The position numbers were made by a program, and so were the translations under genes. From positions 1 to 36,055 of the forward strand of contig NZ_JFBL01000021.1 of assembly GCF_000597725.1 (NCBI RefSeq): 36,055 bases of DNA, read 5' to 3'. Of this stretch, positions 1 through 9,325 are shown one piece after another. The DNA is from Sulfurospirillum arcachonense DSM 9755 (GTDB lineage: Bacteria > Campylobacterota > Campylobacteria > Campylobacterales > Sulfurospirillaceae). How positions within the stretch are numbered: the stretch's first letter is position 1; every line of letters begins with the position of its first letter. The notes beneath the pieces are model-generated. The model was not told the origin of the DNA and searched no databases. It saw only the letters and a list, made by a program, of their open reading frames with translations.

Positions 1-2850
1 ACACCAGCTGAAAACTTTAATGGTGATGCAACAATTACACTTACTACAACAGATGATGATGGAGCAACAGCTCAAACAACTTCAACAGTAGTAGTATCAG
101 ATGTAAATGATGGACCAACAATTGACAACTTTAGTATTAGTACAAATGAAGATGTATCGTATACAATCACAACAGGACAGATTTTAGCAAAAGCATCTGA
201 TGTTGATGGTGATGATATTACAGTAGAGAGTGTAACGGCAACGAATGGTAGTTTAGTAGATAATGGTGATGGTACTTGGACTTTTACTCCAAATGCGAAT
301 AGTGATGCAGATGCTACTTTACATGTAACAGTAAGTGATGGTTATAATAGTGTATCAAAAGATGTACCTATTAGTGTACTTGCAGTTGCAGATGTGCCAG
401 AATTAAATATAAGTGCAGAACCAGTTAGTCAAATTATAGATATTAGTAATTTTAATGAAGCAGATAGTGGATTTAAAGTAACTGCAAAAACAATAAATAA
501 TGATGGAACTACATTATCAGAAGATTCTGTTGATAATGTAGTTTTCCATGGTAACCCAGTAGGATTTGGTGTTGCAGGAAGTGCATCAGGAGATTATAAT
601 GAACTTGGCAATAATGGAACTGTATCAGAAGAATTGATATTTAGTTTAGACAATCCTGTATCATCGGTTGATGTTTCATTTGCATGGAAACACTCATATG
701 GAAATGGGGAAACTGCAAAATATGAATTTTACAAAGATGGTGTAAAAGTAGGTGAAGGATTGCATAATGGAGGAAGTGATGGCATTGATCCAGTGGTTTC
801 TTTACACCCTGAAAATGGAGTACTATTTGATACCATTGTATTTAGTGCACCATCATATGATGATGATTATTTAATCAATTCAATTCATTTTGATAGAATG
901 CCAGATACAGATGGTGTTATTCCAACTGATGAAGATGGTAATGTGACTCTTAATATTTATGCTCAATTATCAGATACAGATGGTTCAGAGTCTATTACAG
1001 GATATACTATTTCTGGTTTATCTGATGATGTTACATTAAATCATGGTACGAAAAATAGTGATGGTACATGGACAGTAGAGCCAAGTGAGATATCTAGTCT
1101 TACTTTATCTAATGTTAATGAGGATGTTACCGTAACAGTAACTGTACATAATCAAGATGTTGATCAACAAACAGGCGAAGTTTCTGTAAGTAGTGCTAGT
1201 AAAGAAATTATAATTGAGAGTAATGTTTCAGGAAATGCACCAGATGCTATTGATGATACTAGTATAACGGTTAATGGTTTACATGGTGAATATTATGCTT
1301 ATAATGATTATACTTCAGGACTTGGTTATGATGGTGTTGATGGAACGGGCGATAATTTGAATACTTTGACTATTGTAAAAGATTTTATTACTGGACGATC
1401 AGCTGATGCAACTTTTACTGCTACTTCTATTGATTATGGAACCATTACTAATGATTTAGGTAGTGATGGTACGTTGCAAACATTTTTAGGAGCAGATGCA
1501 TCCTCATTGGATACAGACCCTAGAAATAGTACGGATGCAATTATTAAACTAAGTGGATCAATTGAATTAAATGCAGGTACTCATTATTTTAAAGTAACTT
1601 CTGATGATGGTTTTAGTCTGTTAATTGATAATGAAGTCGTAACAGAATTTGTTGGAAATCGATCTCAAAACTCAAATCAAAGTTCTGTAGAAATTGAGGA
1701 TGGTGGAACACATAGTATTAGCATTATTTATTGGGATCAAGGTGGTTCTGCTAAACTTCATGTTGAAATGAGTTCTGATGGTGTTAACTACTCTACTTTA
1801 GCAGGAGATACAATATCTCACGCTAGCGGACTAGTGACAAATGAGGATACAGCTTTAGTTATTGAAGCAAAAGCATTACTTGGAAATGATATAGATTCTG
1901 ATGGCGATACTATGAGTATTACTAGTGTTCAAGATGCAAAACATGGTAGTGTTGTACTTAATGCTGATGGCACTGTTACTTTTACACCAGAAGCTGATTA
2001 TAATGGTGATGCAGAATTTACATATACTATTAGTAATGAACATAACGGTACAGATACTGCTAAAGTTTCATTATTTGTTAATCCAGATAGTTCTATAGCA
2101 ATGATAGATAATGTTGTTACAAATGCTAATTATAATACTGATTTTACAATTCCAGAATGGGCAGTACTCCATAATGATACTTCAGCATATACTGTTGATT
2201 CAGTTTCAAATGAAGAGGGACTAACTTTAGAATCAAATTCAGGAGATATAGATATAACTGGATTATACAGTAATGGTGGTTCATTTGATTATACAACCAA
2301 TGGTGAGACTACAAATGTTACTATTAATAGGGATACATCGGGTAGTTTAGATGGAACTGATGGAGATGATATATTAATTGATACAAAAAATTCAACTAAA
2401 ACACTGCATGGGTATGATGGTAATGATATTCTTATTGGTGATGCCGGATCAGATAAGCTTTATGGAGATGCTGGAGATGATACTCTTGTCTATGACAGTG
2501 CAGATAAAATAATCGATGGTGGAGTAGGTCATGATGTTTTATTATTAGAAAGTGATGTAACATTAAATTTTGATGATATTTCCGATAAAGCGACAAATAT
2601 AGAGCGCATTGATTTGAGTGAAGGAAATCAAAACATAATTCTTGATGTTCAAGATGTTTTGGATATAACTGATAATGATAATATCTTAGAAATTACAGGA
2701 GATTCAACTGATAGTGTTACTATTAAAGGTGGTTGGACTCCATCTGATGGAAATCCAAATGATGGATTCAATGAGTATACATATGGAACTGGTGATGATG
2801 CAGTAGTTATTAAAATAGAAGAGGATATTACTAATATTACTGTGAGTTAA
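1..2850 (+). CDS. Giant type I-secreted RTX adhesin, C-terminal part (5' truncated)
   Basis: The frame is open from base 1, so this is the last 949 residues of a longer protein; the GTG at 394 is internal, not a start. Domains in order: a VCBS/cadherin-like repeat (about residues 47-128); a beta-rich domain I do not recognise (about 135-300); another Ig-like repeat (about 310-405); a PA14 domain (about 425-600) with the adjacent Asp pair D535-D536 typical of Ca-dependent sugar-binding PA14 modules; a cadherin-like repeat with the NEDTALVIEA opening (about 615-696); four or five glycine/aspartate nonapeptides of the hemolysin Ca-binding type (about 780-846); and a C-terminal type I secretion tail. 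Composition is acidic, rich in Asp/Thr/Ser/Asn, with very few Cys, as in large surface adhesins. Likely role: Ca-stabilised surface adhesion and biofilm, possibly glycan binding. The neighbouring LapD/LapG genes suggest it is a LapA-like substrate. Its retention module and protease site would be in the missing N-terminus. Confidence 0.88.
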   Translation, partial: TPAENFNGDATITLTTTDDDGATAQTTSTVVVSDVNDGPTIDNFSISTNEDVSYTITTGQILAKASDVDGDDITVESVTATNGSLVDNGDGTWTFTPNANSDADATLHVTVSDGYNSVSKDVPISVLAVADVPELNISAEPVSQIIDISNFNEADSGFKVTAKTINNDGTTLSEDSVDNVVFHGNPVGFGVAGSASGDYNELGNNGTVSEELIFSLDNPVSSVDVSFAWKHSYGNGETAKYEFYKDGVKVGEGLHNGGSDGIDPVVSLHPENGVLFDTIVFSAPSYDDDYLINSIHFDRMPDTDGVIPTDEDGNVTLNIYAQLSDTDGSESITGYTISGLSDDVTLNHGTKNSDGTWTVEPSEISSLTLSNVNEDVTVTVTVHNQDVDQQTGEVSVSSASKEIIIESNVSGNAPDAIDDTSITVNGLHGEYYAYNDYTSGLGYDGVDGTGDNLNTLTIVKDFITGRSADATFTATSIDYGTITNDLGSDGTLQTFLGADASSLDTDPRNSTDAIIKLSGSIELNAGTHYFKVTSDDGFSLLIDNEVVTEFVGNRSQNSNQSSVEIEDGGTHSISIIYWDQGGSAKLHVEMSSDGVNYSTLAGDTISHASGLVTNEDTALVIEAKALLGNDIDSDGDTMSITSVQDAKHGSVVLNADGTVTFTPEADYNGDAEFTYTISNEHNGTDTAKVSLFVNPDSSIAMIDNVVTNANYNTDFTIPEWAVLHNDTSAYTVDSVSNEEGLTLESNSGDIDITGLYSNGGSFDYTTNGETTNVTINRDTSGSLDGTDGDDILIDTKNSTKTLHGYDGNDILIGDAGSDKLYGDAGDDTLVYDSADKIIDGGVGHDVLLLESDVTLNFDDISDKATNIERIDLSEGNQNIILDVQDVLDITDNDNILEITGDSTDSVTIKGGWTPSDGNPNDGFNEYTYGTGDDAVVIKIEEDITNITVS

Positions 2851-2856
2851 TTTTGT

Positions 2857-2899
2857 ACATGTAGAGGGGAAAACAGATGAAGTTTTCCCCTCTACATGT
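2857..2899. terminator. Bidirectional hairpin terminator between convergent genes
   Basis: There is a perfect 18-bp inverted repeat: the left arm at 2857-2874 and the right arm at 2882-2899 flank a 7-base loop. Each arm carries four G/C at its core followed by an A/T tract. It begins 7 bases after the adhesin stop and ends next to the LapD-like gene's stop at 2902-2900, so it can end transcription from both sides. U-runs after the stem are short in both directions. The outer end of the left arm is part of a TACATGTA palindrome. Confidence 0.8.
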
Positions 2900-4840
2900 T
2901 TATAAAGTAGGTTTTTGTATATACGCACCTTGCATTAAATGAATAGGAATCTCTTTAAGGTTATTACATTGTAATTCTTCTTCTACAGCTGTTCCTATTA
3001 ATTTTATATCTAATGATTGAGTTAATAGTTTAAATGATTCGTATATATTACTTTTACCATCATCATGCATATCTATAAAGAAAGATTTGTCAGCTTTGAT
3101 ATAAGCTGGTTTTATATCTTGTAAGTATTCTAAGTTTTGTTTGGTAATGTTAAAATTATCTATACCAAAACTATAGTTATAGTTTTGTACAAGTTTAGAA
3201 AAGTTTATATAGTTTTCTAAGTTGTTGATGACGGAATAATTACTAGATTCAAAAGATACTTGTAAATTTTGTTCTGTTGATTGTTTAAAAATGTTTTCTA
3301 GCCAATATAGATTTTCATTGTTTTTAATAAAAGATGGAGCTATATTAATAGCAATACTTGTATTTCTTTGTGCTAGTTTTATCGCTATTGTTATGACTTC
3401 CTTATCTACATCATCTGTTAAATCAAGATTATTAAGCATAGGCATAAATATTCTTGCAGGATATATATTTCCTTTATCATCGCTCATTCTTAAGTATGCT
3501 TCTTGGTGAAAGATTTTTCCATCTATATCTTTTACTGCTTGGAGTGCTAGTTTTATTCCATTATTTTTAATTGCATTTGTTATGAGTTTATACCACTCTT
3601 CTTGTCCAAGTTCCATAAGTGATTCATCATTTTTTATTTCATGAAAGTGGACATAAGTTTCATTTTTCATCTTAGCTGATGATAAAGCGAAGTCAGCGCG
3701 AGATAAAATTTCTTTTTGGTTATCTTCTTCATTATAATACGTTGCTCCACCACTTATAAAAAAATCAGGTATTTTTCTAAGTTCATTTGGTGTTATATCT
3801 TCTGCTGATTGTAAAAAATGATTAATTATTTTTTTAGTATTTTCATAGTTTGTTTCAGGAAGTATCATTGAAAATTCTGAATCTTTTAGCCTTGTTACAA
3901 CTCTTTCTTCAACACTGCTAGTAGTGTTATAAAAAATTTCTGCTAATTTATTTATGTAGTCGTTTAGTACTTTATATCCTACACTTTTTTTTGCTTCTAT
4001 AAAATTATTTAAAACAAATATAACGATTGTACCACTTGATTTTGCATCGTTTTGATTCAGCAAAGATGAGAGTCTAAGGGAGAAAAATTTTCTATTTCCC
4101 ATCCCTGTATCTTGGTCATTGTATAGTAAGTCATTATATTTTTGAACCATAAGTGCTTCGTGTTCAAAGATGTCTTTAACTTTTACTACCATTTTATTCA
4201 TACCTTTAATAACATTTTTAAATTCAGTTGTAAAAGGAAGTTTTTCTTGGATAATAAAATCATTATTTGTTATTGCCATCGCCTGATTTTCAACACCTTT
4301 TAATGATTTAAGAACAAATTTTAATAGAAAATATAAACATAAAAATACAATACAAATTAGGATGCTAAAAGTTTCTAAAATTTCTGTAAAAATATTCCAA
4401 AGCTGCATATAAGCATGCCCACTATGAAGTTTTACACTTAAAGTACCATAAGGTATCCATCCTGCTGAAATTTGTGTTTTTGCAGTTGGTACGACGATAT
4501 TTATATTGTTAATAAACCAATTTGGTATATTTTTTACTTTTAAAATGTTTTTATTTTGAATAAGAACTTTCCCGTCCATATCTTTAAGTATGATTGATTC
4601 ATAATAACCTCTATCAAATATTGCATTTATCATAGTTTCCATCGTAGAAAGATCTTCACTATTTTGGGGAATATTCATACTGAGTGAAAGACCAAGTGAT
4701 GTTGCTGTATCTTCAGCTGTTGTATAAAGTTGGTTTTGTATAAAATTATTTGCTGAATTAAAATTTAAATACATAACTGAGCCCATAATTAATATAATAA
4801 ATAGTGAGAAAATAATTGCTATTTGTTTAAAAAGTGTCAT
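2900..4840 (-). CDS. lapD: LapD-like inner-membrane c-di-GMP receptor (degenerate GGDEF-EAL)
   Basis: 646 aa. An N-terminal membrane helix (about 7-25) is followed by a periplasmic LapD/MoxY-type domain (about 26-150) with the G-W pair at 127-128 near its end. Then come a second membrane helix (about 155-175), a HAMP-like linker, a GGDEF domain and an EAL domain. Both catalytic signatures are eroded: GGDEF reads KDSEF (319-323), EAL reads EAY (447-449), and the metal-binding D-D-F-G segment reads D561-N562 without the following GTG. It is therefore probably a nucleotide receptor, not an enzyme. In characterised Lap systems, LapD bound to c-di-GMP sequesters the periplasmic protease LapG and so keeps the adhesin on the surface. 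The start has an AGGAA ribosome site and overlaps the lapG stop by 4 bases (ATGA), implying translational coupling. The family match is strong; the partner relation is inferred from context. Confidence 0.87.
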   Translation of the reverse strand: MTLFKQIAIIFSLFIILIMGSVMYLNFNSANNFIQNQLYTTAEDTATSLGLSLSMNIPQNSEDLSTMETMINAIFDRGYYESIILKDMDGKVLIQNKNILKVKNIPNWFINNINIVVPTAKTQISAGWIPYGTLSVKLHSGHAYMQLWNIFTEILETFSILICIVFLCLYFLLKFVLKSLKGVENQAMAITNNDFIIQEKLPFTTEFKNVIKGMNKMVVKVKDIFEHEALMVQKYNDLLYNDQDTGMGNRKFFSLRLSSLLNQNDAKSSGTIVIFVLNNFIEAKKSVGYKVLNDYINKLAEIFYNTTSSVEERVVTRLKDSEFSMILPETNYENTKKIINHFLQSAEDITPNELRKIPDFFISGGATYYNEEDNQKEILSRADFALSSAKMKNETYVHFHEIKNDESLMELGQEEWYKLITNAIKNNGIKLALQAVKDIDGKIFHQEAYLRMSDDKGNIYPARIFMPMLNNLDLTDDVDKEVITIAIKLAQRNTSIAINIAPSFIKNNENLYWLENIFKQSTEQNLQVSFESSNYSVINNLENYINFSKLVQNYNYSFGIDNFNITKQNLEYLQDIKPAYIKADKSFFIDMHDDGKSNIYESFKLLTQSLDIKLIGTAVEEELQCNNLKEIPIHLMQGAYIQKPTL

Positions 4841-5499
4841 ATTTTATTCCTTTTGATATCTTGTAGTAGTTTAGTCCATTTTTTATTTTTAGCTACACCT
4901 GATGGAACTTCTTTACCTAAACCTTTTTGTTTTGCTAAGTAAAGGGAATCACCATTAAAGCTATAAACAGGTATTAAATCCGGTCTTTTAGTTGCTGGTA
5001 GTATTCTTTTGTTGTAGTTATCAAGCACAAGGGGAATACTTTTTTTTGTTTTAAAGTAAGTTAAAACCATGTGGGCTATCTTTTGCTTTGTTGCTTTTAC
5101 ATAGGAAAGATACATTTTGCTCGTAGGAACATTGAGTTGTTTGAGTGTAAAGTATTTAGCTGTAGCAAAATCTTCACAATCACCTTTATCTTTTCCTAAA
5201 AACTCCATTCTTGTAGCCCAATAGTCTTTAACTCCCCAGGTTTTAAAATCAGATTGATACCTTACTTGATTAAAAAAGTTATTTACTTTTAAAAGTTTTT
5301 CATCTTCAGGAGCATTTTTTAGGGAGTTCATAAGTTTTATAAGTGCTAAGACTCTATTTTTAGCAAATATACCATATTTTTTTTCTACTGCAGTTATAAT
5401 TTTTTTATCTATAACAAAGTCATCATTTTTAGCAAAAAGATGAAAGCTTGTAAATATTGCAAGACTGAATGCAATTAAAATTTGGACAAGTTTTTTCAT
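4837..5499 (-). CDS. lapG: LapG-like periplasmic transglutaminase-fold cysteine protease
   Basis: 220 aa with a cleavable-looking signal peptide (about 1-23). The catalytic triad of the bacterial transglutaminase-like cysteine protease family is visible: C108 in the G-D-C-E-D-F-A motif, H143 in A-H-M-V-L and D160 in L-V-L-D-N. D107 and E109, which flank the cysteine, match the Ca-binding acidic residues of Legionella and Pseudomonas LapG. LapG cuts the N-terminal retention module of LapA-type adhesins and releases them from the outer membrane unless LapD holds it. The gene sits 14 bases after the TolC-type gene and overlaps the LapD-like gene by 4 bases, so the three are almost surely one transcript. 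The ribosome site is weak (A-rich with one G). Confidence 0.88.
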   Translation of the reverse strand: MKKLVQILIAFSLAIFTSFHLFAKNDDFVIDKKIITAVEKKYGIFAKNRVLALIKLMNSLKNAPEDEKLLKVNNFFNQVRYQSDFKTWGVKDYWATRMEFLGKDKGDCEDFATAKYFTLKQLNVPTSKMYLSYVKATKQKIAHMVLTYFKTKKSIPLVLDNYNKRILPATKRPDLIPVYSFNGDSLYLAKQKGLGKEVPSGVAKNKKWTKLLQDIKRNKI

Positions 5500-5513
5500 C
5501 TTTTTACTTTTTT

Positions 5514-6932
5514 TTATAGATTATATCCTATTTTTAATTCAGGAGTTTGTTCACATCCATAATTATTCAGTTGTTCTTTGTTTGTAGGATTATCACAAAG
5601 ATTGTTTTTTAAAAGATTTTCATTAGTTATTATTTCATCTTTAATTGTGTTTGTATTGACTTTTTTTATAATATCTAATTTAAATTGGCCAAGAAGCTTA
5701 TTCATTGAACTAAGTAGTTTGTACTTTGTTATGAGTAAATCGTACTGAGCTCTTGTATAAGTTTGTCTTGCTGTATTGTATTCTTTTTGTGCATCTAAAA
5801 TAGCAAGTAAATCTCTTCTACCCAATGAGTATTCATCTTTGTATGATTCCAATGTTAATTTTGAAGCGTCAACATGTTGTTTTAAATATTTTAATTGAGT
5901 TTCGTAAGATTTATAAGAGGTATAACTTAATCTAGCTGCTTTAATAATGTCTCTTTTTGTCTTATTTAATGCTTCATTTTCTTCTTGCATTTCTTTTAAT
6001 TTCTTGAGTTTTTCAGCTTCATCTGCACCACCTCTATAAAAGTTATATCTTAGAGTAACATATGCATCAGTACTCTCTTTAGTTCCTTCTATGCCATCTA
6101 TATTGTCATTCCATTCTTGACTGATTGTTGCATCTAAAATAGGATAAAAATTACTTTTTGTTTGTTCATGTTCTGCTTTTTTTGCTGTTATATTTGAGTA
6201 CATAACTTTTATTGCAGGATTATTATGTAAGGCTATTTGTGCGACTTCATCTACACTTTTAGGAAATGCATAATTTAACGTTGGCTTTTTATAGCTACTT
6301 TCATCAAAATGACGTCCAACATAAAAGTGATAGTTTGTTAAAGTGTCTTGATAATTATTTTGTTGCACAATATAGTTTGAATGAGCAAGAAAAAGACGGC
6401 TTTGTGTTTGTTGCACTTCAGATTGCCTTCCTATACCAGCATTAGTTTTTTCTTCAATTTTACTTAAAATATCTTGATGGTTTTTTACATTTTCTTCATA
6501 GAGTTTTGTTAGCTCATTTTCTTTTAATACTTCTAAATAAGATTTAATAGTTTCAAATGCTACAGTATTAGCTTGGTCAAGTACAGAATAAGCAGCTGAA
6601 GATATTCTTGCTTTATTTTGTTTTATTTCACTTGTTGTTTTAAAACCATTAAAAATATTTTGACTTAAGGTTATAGAGTTGTTGTAGTGTGTTAAACTAG
6701 TACTTTCTTGATCCTCTCTTTTTGTTCTCTCTCTTCCTGCACTACTTTGAAAATCTAAAGAAGGTAAATTACCCGCTTTTGCAATATTTAAATCTTGCAG
6801 TACGGATTCATAATATTTCAATTGACGATTCACATCAGGATTTGATTTTACAGCATTGTTGAGTAGTGTAGTTAAATCTTCTGCTTGTAGCCCAATCAAC
6901 AAACAAAATGGTAATAGATATCTTACTTTCAA
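5514..6932 (-). CDS. TolC-family outer-membrane channel of a type I secretion system (LapE-like)
   Basis: 472 aa, with an N-terminal signal peptide (about 1-17) and two TolC-type halves of long amphipathic helices and strands. The first half has the L-S-Q-N-I-F-N-G-F segment (about residues 88-96); the second has the matching Y-N-F-Y-R-G-G segment. The C-terminus is a longer periplasmic tail with two Cys. The start is TTG at 6932, chosen because a strong GAGGAG lies 5 bases upstream and no in-frame ATG precedes the signal peptide. It is first in the tolC-lapG-lapD run and 47 bases downstream of tgt. Position and family point to export of the RTX adhesin at the window's start. No ABC transporter or membrane-fusion subunit is beside it, so they must be encoded elsewhere, perhaps beyond base 1. 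A second TolC homologue at 17551 belongs to an efflux pump. Confidence 0.82.
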   Translation of the reverse strand: MKVRYLLPFCLLIGLQAEDLTTLLNNAVKSNPDVNRQLKYYESVLQDLNIAKAGNLPSLDFQSSAGRERTKREDQESTSLTHYNNSITLSQNIFNGFKTTSEIKQNKARISSAAYSVLDQANTVAFETIKSYLEVLKENELTKLYEENVKNHQDILSKIEEKTNAGIGRQSEVQQTQSRLFLAHSNYIVQQNNYQDTLTNYHFYVGRHFDESSYKKPTLNYAFPKSVDEVAQIALHNNPAIKVMYSNITAKKAEHEQTKSNFYPILDATISQEWNDNIDGIEGTKESTDAYVTLRYNFYRGGADEAEKLKKLKEMQEENEALNKTKRDIIKAARLSYTSYKSYETQLKYLKQHVDASKLTLESYKDEYSLGRRDLLAILDAQKEYNTARQTYTRAQYDLLITKYKLLSSMNKLLGQFKLDIIKKVNTNTIKDEIITNENLLKNNLCDNPTNKEQLNNYGCEQTPELKIGYNL

Positions 6933-6979
6933 TGTTACTCCTCGATTTTATTTTATATTAAAACTTATTATTTTACTCT

Positions 6980-8104
6980 TTACTTGCTTCTTTTTTTATA
7001 AAATTCTTTTTTAAATTCTTGAAACTTGTTTTGGAGTATAGACTCTCTAATTTGTTTCATAAGATTTAGGTAGTAGTGTAAGTTATGAAGTGAAGCCAAT
7101 CTAAAATAGGTTAATTCTTTTGATCTAAAAAGATGAGAGATATAACCTCTGCTATAATTCTTACATGTATGGCAATTACACTCTGGGTCAATTGGGTTCT
7201 CATCGAGTTGAAATTTAGCTGCTTTTATATTAAGTTTTCCAAAAGATGTAAATAGAGTCCCATTTCTTGCATTTCTTGTAGGCATAACACAATCAAACAT
7301 ATCAACACCACGTTCAACATTTTCAACCAAATCTTCAGGTGTTCCTACTCCCATAAGATAACGAGGTTTGTTTTTTGGCATAAAAGGTGTTGTGTACTCA
7401 ACTGTATCATACATATCTTCATTTGTTTCACCAACACTAAGTCCACCAATTGCATATCCATCATAATCTTCTAAAGCACAAAGCTCCGTTGCAGATTTTT
7501 TTCTAAATGCTTTATCTGTTCCACCTTGAATAATAGCAAAAATATTTTGGTCAACACCAATGCCTTTGCTTTTTTGGCTCATATGGTATTCTATAGCTGT
7601 TTTTGCCCAATCTGTTGTTCTTTGAATTGATAAAGCAATTCTTTCTTGTGTCGCTGGAAGGGCAACTAAGTCATCTAGTATCATCATGATGTCAGAATTA
7701 AAGTTGTATTGAATATCTAGTACTTTAGTCGGCGTAAAATAATGAGAAGAACCATCTATATGGCTTTTAAATGTTATGCCATTTTCATCTGCTTTTGAAA
7801 TATCACTTAAAGAAAAAGCTTGAAAACCACCACTGTCCGTTAAAAAACTATTTGGAAACTTTGTAAAACCATGTAGTCCTCCAAAATGTTTAATAACTTT
7901 GTCATTTGGTCTTAAATATAAATGATAGGTATTTCCTAATATTATTTTTGCACCTAACTCTTCAACCATATCTTTAGCATCTAAACTTTTTACGCTTCCA
8001 ACAGTACCAACAGGCATAAAAACAGGTGTTTGTATTGTGCTATGAGCAGTTTGTATTGTACAAGCTCTGGCATTACCATCTGTATTATCAATTTTAAAAT
8101 CCAT
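6980..8104 (-). CDS. tgt: Queuine tRNA-ribosyltransferase
   Basis: 374 aa, the usual length of bacterial Tgt. It exchanges G34 of GUN-anticodon tRNAs for the queuosine precursor preQ1 in the cytoplasm. Visible signatures are L-T-D-S-G-G-F-Q with the general acid/base Asp, the I-I-Q-G-G segment, G-G-L-S-V-G-E, the nucleophile region [12 protein letters not shown], and the C-terminal zinc site C-N-C-H-T-C with a downstream His in S-L-H-N. The ATG at 8104 has AAGGAT 10 bases upstream. Only 2 bases separate it from the OmpA-type gene upstream, so the two probably share a transcript. Tgt next to the RCK-domain/aroB block is a Campylobacterota gene-order hallmark. Confidence 0.97.
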   Translation of the reverse strand: MDFKIDNTDGNARACTIQTAHSTIQTPVFMPVGTVGSVKSLDAKDMVEELGAKIILGNTYHLYLRPNDKVIKHFGGLHGFTKFPNSFLTDSGGFQAFSLSDISKADENGITFKSHIDGSSHYFTPTKVLDIQYNFNSDIMMILDDLVALPATQERIALSIQRTTDWAKTAIEYHMSQKSKGIGVDQNIFAIIQGGTDKAFRKKSATELCALEDYDGYAIGGLSVGETNEDMYDTVEYTTPFMPKNKPRYLMGVGTPEDLVENVERGVDMFDCVMPTRNARNGTLFTSFGKLNIKAAKFQLDENPIDPECNCHTCKNYSRGYISHLFRSKELTYFRLASLHNLHYYLNLMKQIRESILQNKFQEFKKEFYKKRSK

Positions 8105-8106
8105 AT

Positions 8107-9288
8107 TTAATTATCCTTATATAATTTAAATTCTACACGTCTATTTAAAAGACGCCCTTTTTTTGTTTTATTACTTACTATTGGTTTTAATTCACCATGA
8201 GCAAAGATTTTTATTTTATTTTTATTTATTCCTAGTTTTATCAACTCTTTTTTAGTATTTATAACTCTTTCTAACGATAGTTTATAATTTACTTTTTTAT
8301 TACCATTAGAATCTGAATATCCATGTAATTCTAAAATATAGTGATCTAAATTACGTAATTTTTTTGCATGATTACGTACTATAATTATAGAGTAAGATGA
8401 CACTGTAGTAGAGTATCTTGAAAAATGAATTCTTTTTAATTTTATCTTTGAAATTTTTGTTTTATTGAATACAGTTTTAATATTGTTTGTCAATGTTCCA
8501 AGTATATATGAAACTTTACATTTATTAAGTAAAATATTATATTTTATATTAATAATGTCAGATTTAAGAAGAGTATTTTTTTGCTTACTATTTTGTAATG
8601 ATTTTTCAAGTTCTTCTTTTTTACTTTTTATATCATTTAGCATAAAATTGTGTTGAGTATAATGTTGATTTAAAAGATGCAGTAGCTTACTTTTTTTATC
8701 AGTATTTATTGCTAAAAATATTGCTTTTTGTTTATATTTTTGTAGCAATAAAAATTTTGAATAGGCGTGATTTGAAGAGAGAGGAAAATCAAATTTTTTT
8801 ATATTTTCTTGTAAATTTATTTTTTTATAATAATTTTTTGTGAAATTTTCAAATTTATTTAATGATTTTGTTAAAGAATTTTTTTGTTTTTCTAGTCTTT
8901 TTTTTACAATTTTTAACAAGTTGTCATTTTCTCTGTTCTTTAAATACTTAGCATAATCTTGTTTATATATATTGAGAATTTCGTTATCTTTTTCAATTCT
9001 TAAATAAAGTGTAATAATTTTTAAAGTGAGGTCATTTTTCTTTTTAAATATCAAAGTTTTTAGTTGTTCTTTTTGATTAAAACCATTAGATAAAGCACTT
9101 TCTAAAGGATTTTTCTTGTTAAGTGAATTAAGATTTTGTAAATCTTTTTTATAATGAATTAAATCTTTATTTTTTAAAAAAACATCTTCCATGATGTTGT
9201 TAAAAGCAAACAAATTAGTAGATAAAAGCAATACAAATATAAAGTTTTTATAGAATATTTTGCATCTAAAAAGAACATGTAAAATCAT
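8107..9288 (-). CDS. OmpA-family envelope protein with long coiled-coil region
   Basis: 393 aa, very Lys/Asn/Leu-rich. A hydrophobic stretch at about residues 16-28 ending in A-F looks like a signal peptide or membrane anchor. Residues about 35-260 are charged and helical, probably coiled coil. The last about 110 residues form an OmpA/MotB-type peptidoglycan-binding domain, with H-G-Y-S-D-S-N-G, the L-S-x-x-R helix, H-G-E-x-x-P and N-R-R-V-E-F all present; these include the Asp and Arg that bind diaminopimelate in the family. Likely role: anchoring the envelope to peptidoglycan. The start at 9288 is the only ATG before the hydrophobic segment, with AAAGGA 12 bases upstream, slightly long. The unusual base composition (many Lys and Asn codons) suggests relaxed or lineage-specific sequence in the middle part. 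Confidence 0.75.
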   Translation of the reverse strand: MILHVLFRCKIFYKNFIFVLLLSTNLFAFNNIMEDVFLKNKDLIHYKKDLQNLNSLNKKNPLESALSNGFNQKEQLKTLIFKKKNDLTLKIITLYLRIEKDNEILNIYKQDYAKYLKNRENDNLLKIVKKRLEKQKNSLTKSLNKFENFTKNYYKKINLQENIKKFDFPLSSNHAYSKFLLLQKYKQKAIFLAINTDKKSKLLHLLNQHYTQHNFMLNDIKSKKEELEKSLQNSKQKNTLLKSDIINIKYNILLNKCKVSYILGTLTNNIKTVFNKTKISKIKLKRIHFSRYSTTVSSYSIIIVRNHAKKLRNLDHYILELHGYSDSNGNKKVNYKLSLERVINTKKELIKLGINKNKIKIFAHGELKPIVSNKTKKGRLLNRRVEFKLYKDN

Positions 9289-9325
9289 TTTGCTATAATA
9301 TCCTTTAATATTTTATGGAGAACGA
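9289..9325. promoter_or_regulatory. Divergent promoter region between OmpA-type gene and RCK-domain gene
   Basis: Only 37 bases separate two diverging starts. On the plus strand TGCTATAAT at 9291-9299 is a full extended -10 element, with GGAG at 9317-9320 serving the ATG at 9326. The minus-strand leader must use the same bases, with AAAGGA as its ribosome site. Lack of a clear -35 is normal for Campylobacterota promoters. Confidence 0.6.

Noticed and set aside
394-396. GTG as the start of the adhesin gene
   Set aside because: The frame is open to base 1 with repeat-domain sequence in it and no ribosome site before 394, so the gene is cut by the window edge.
2340-2540. RTX repeats as evidence for a hemolysin toxin
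   Set aside because: There is no acylation or pore-forming region, and the repeats sit at the end of a cadherin/PA14 adhesin beside Lap genes.
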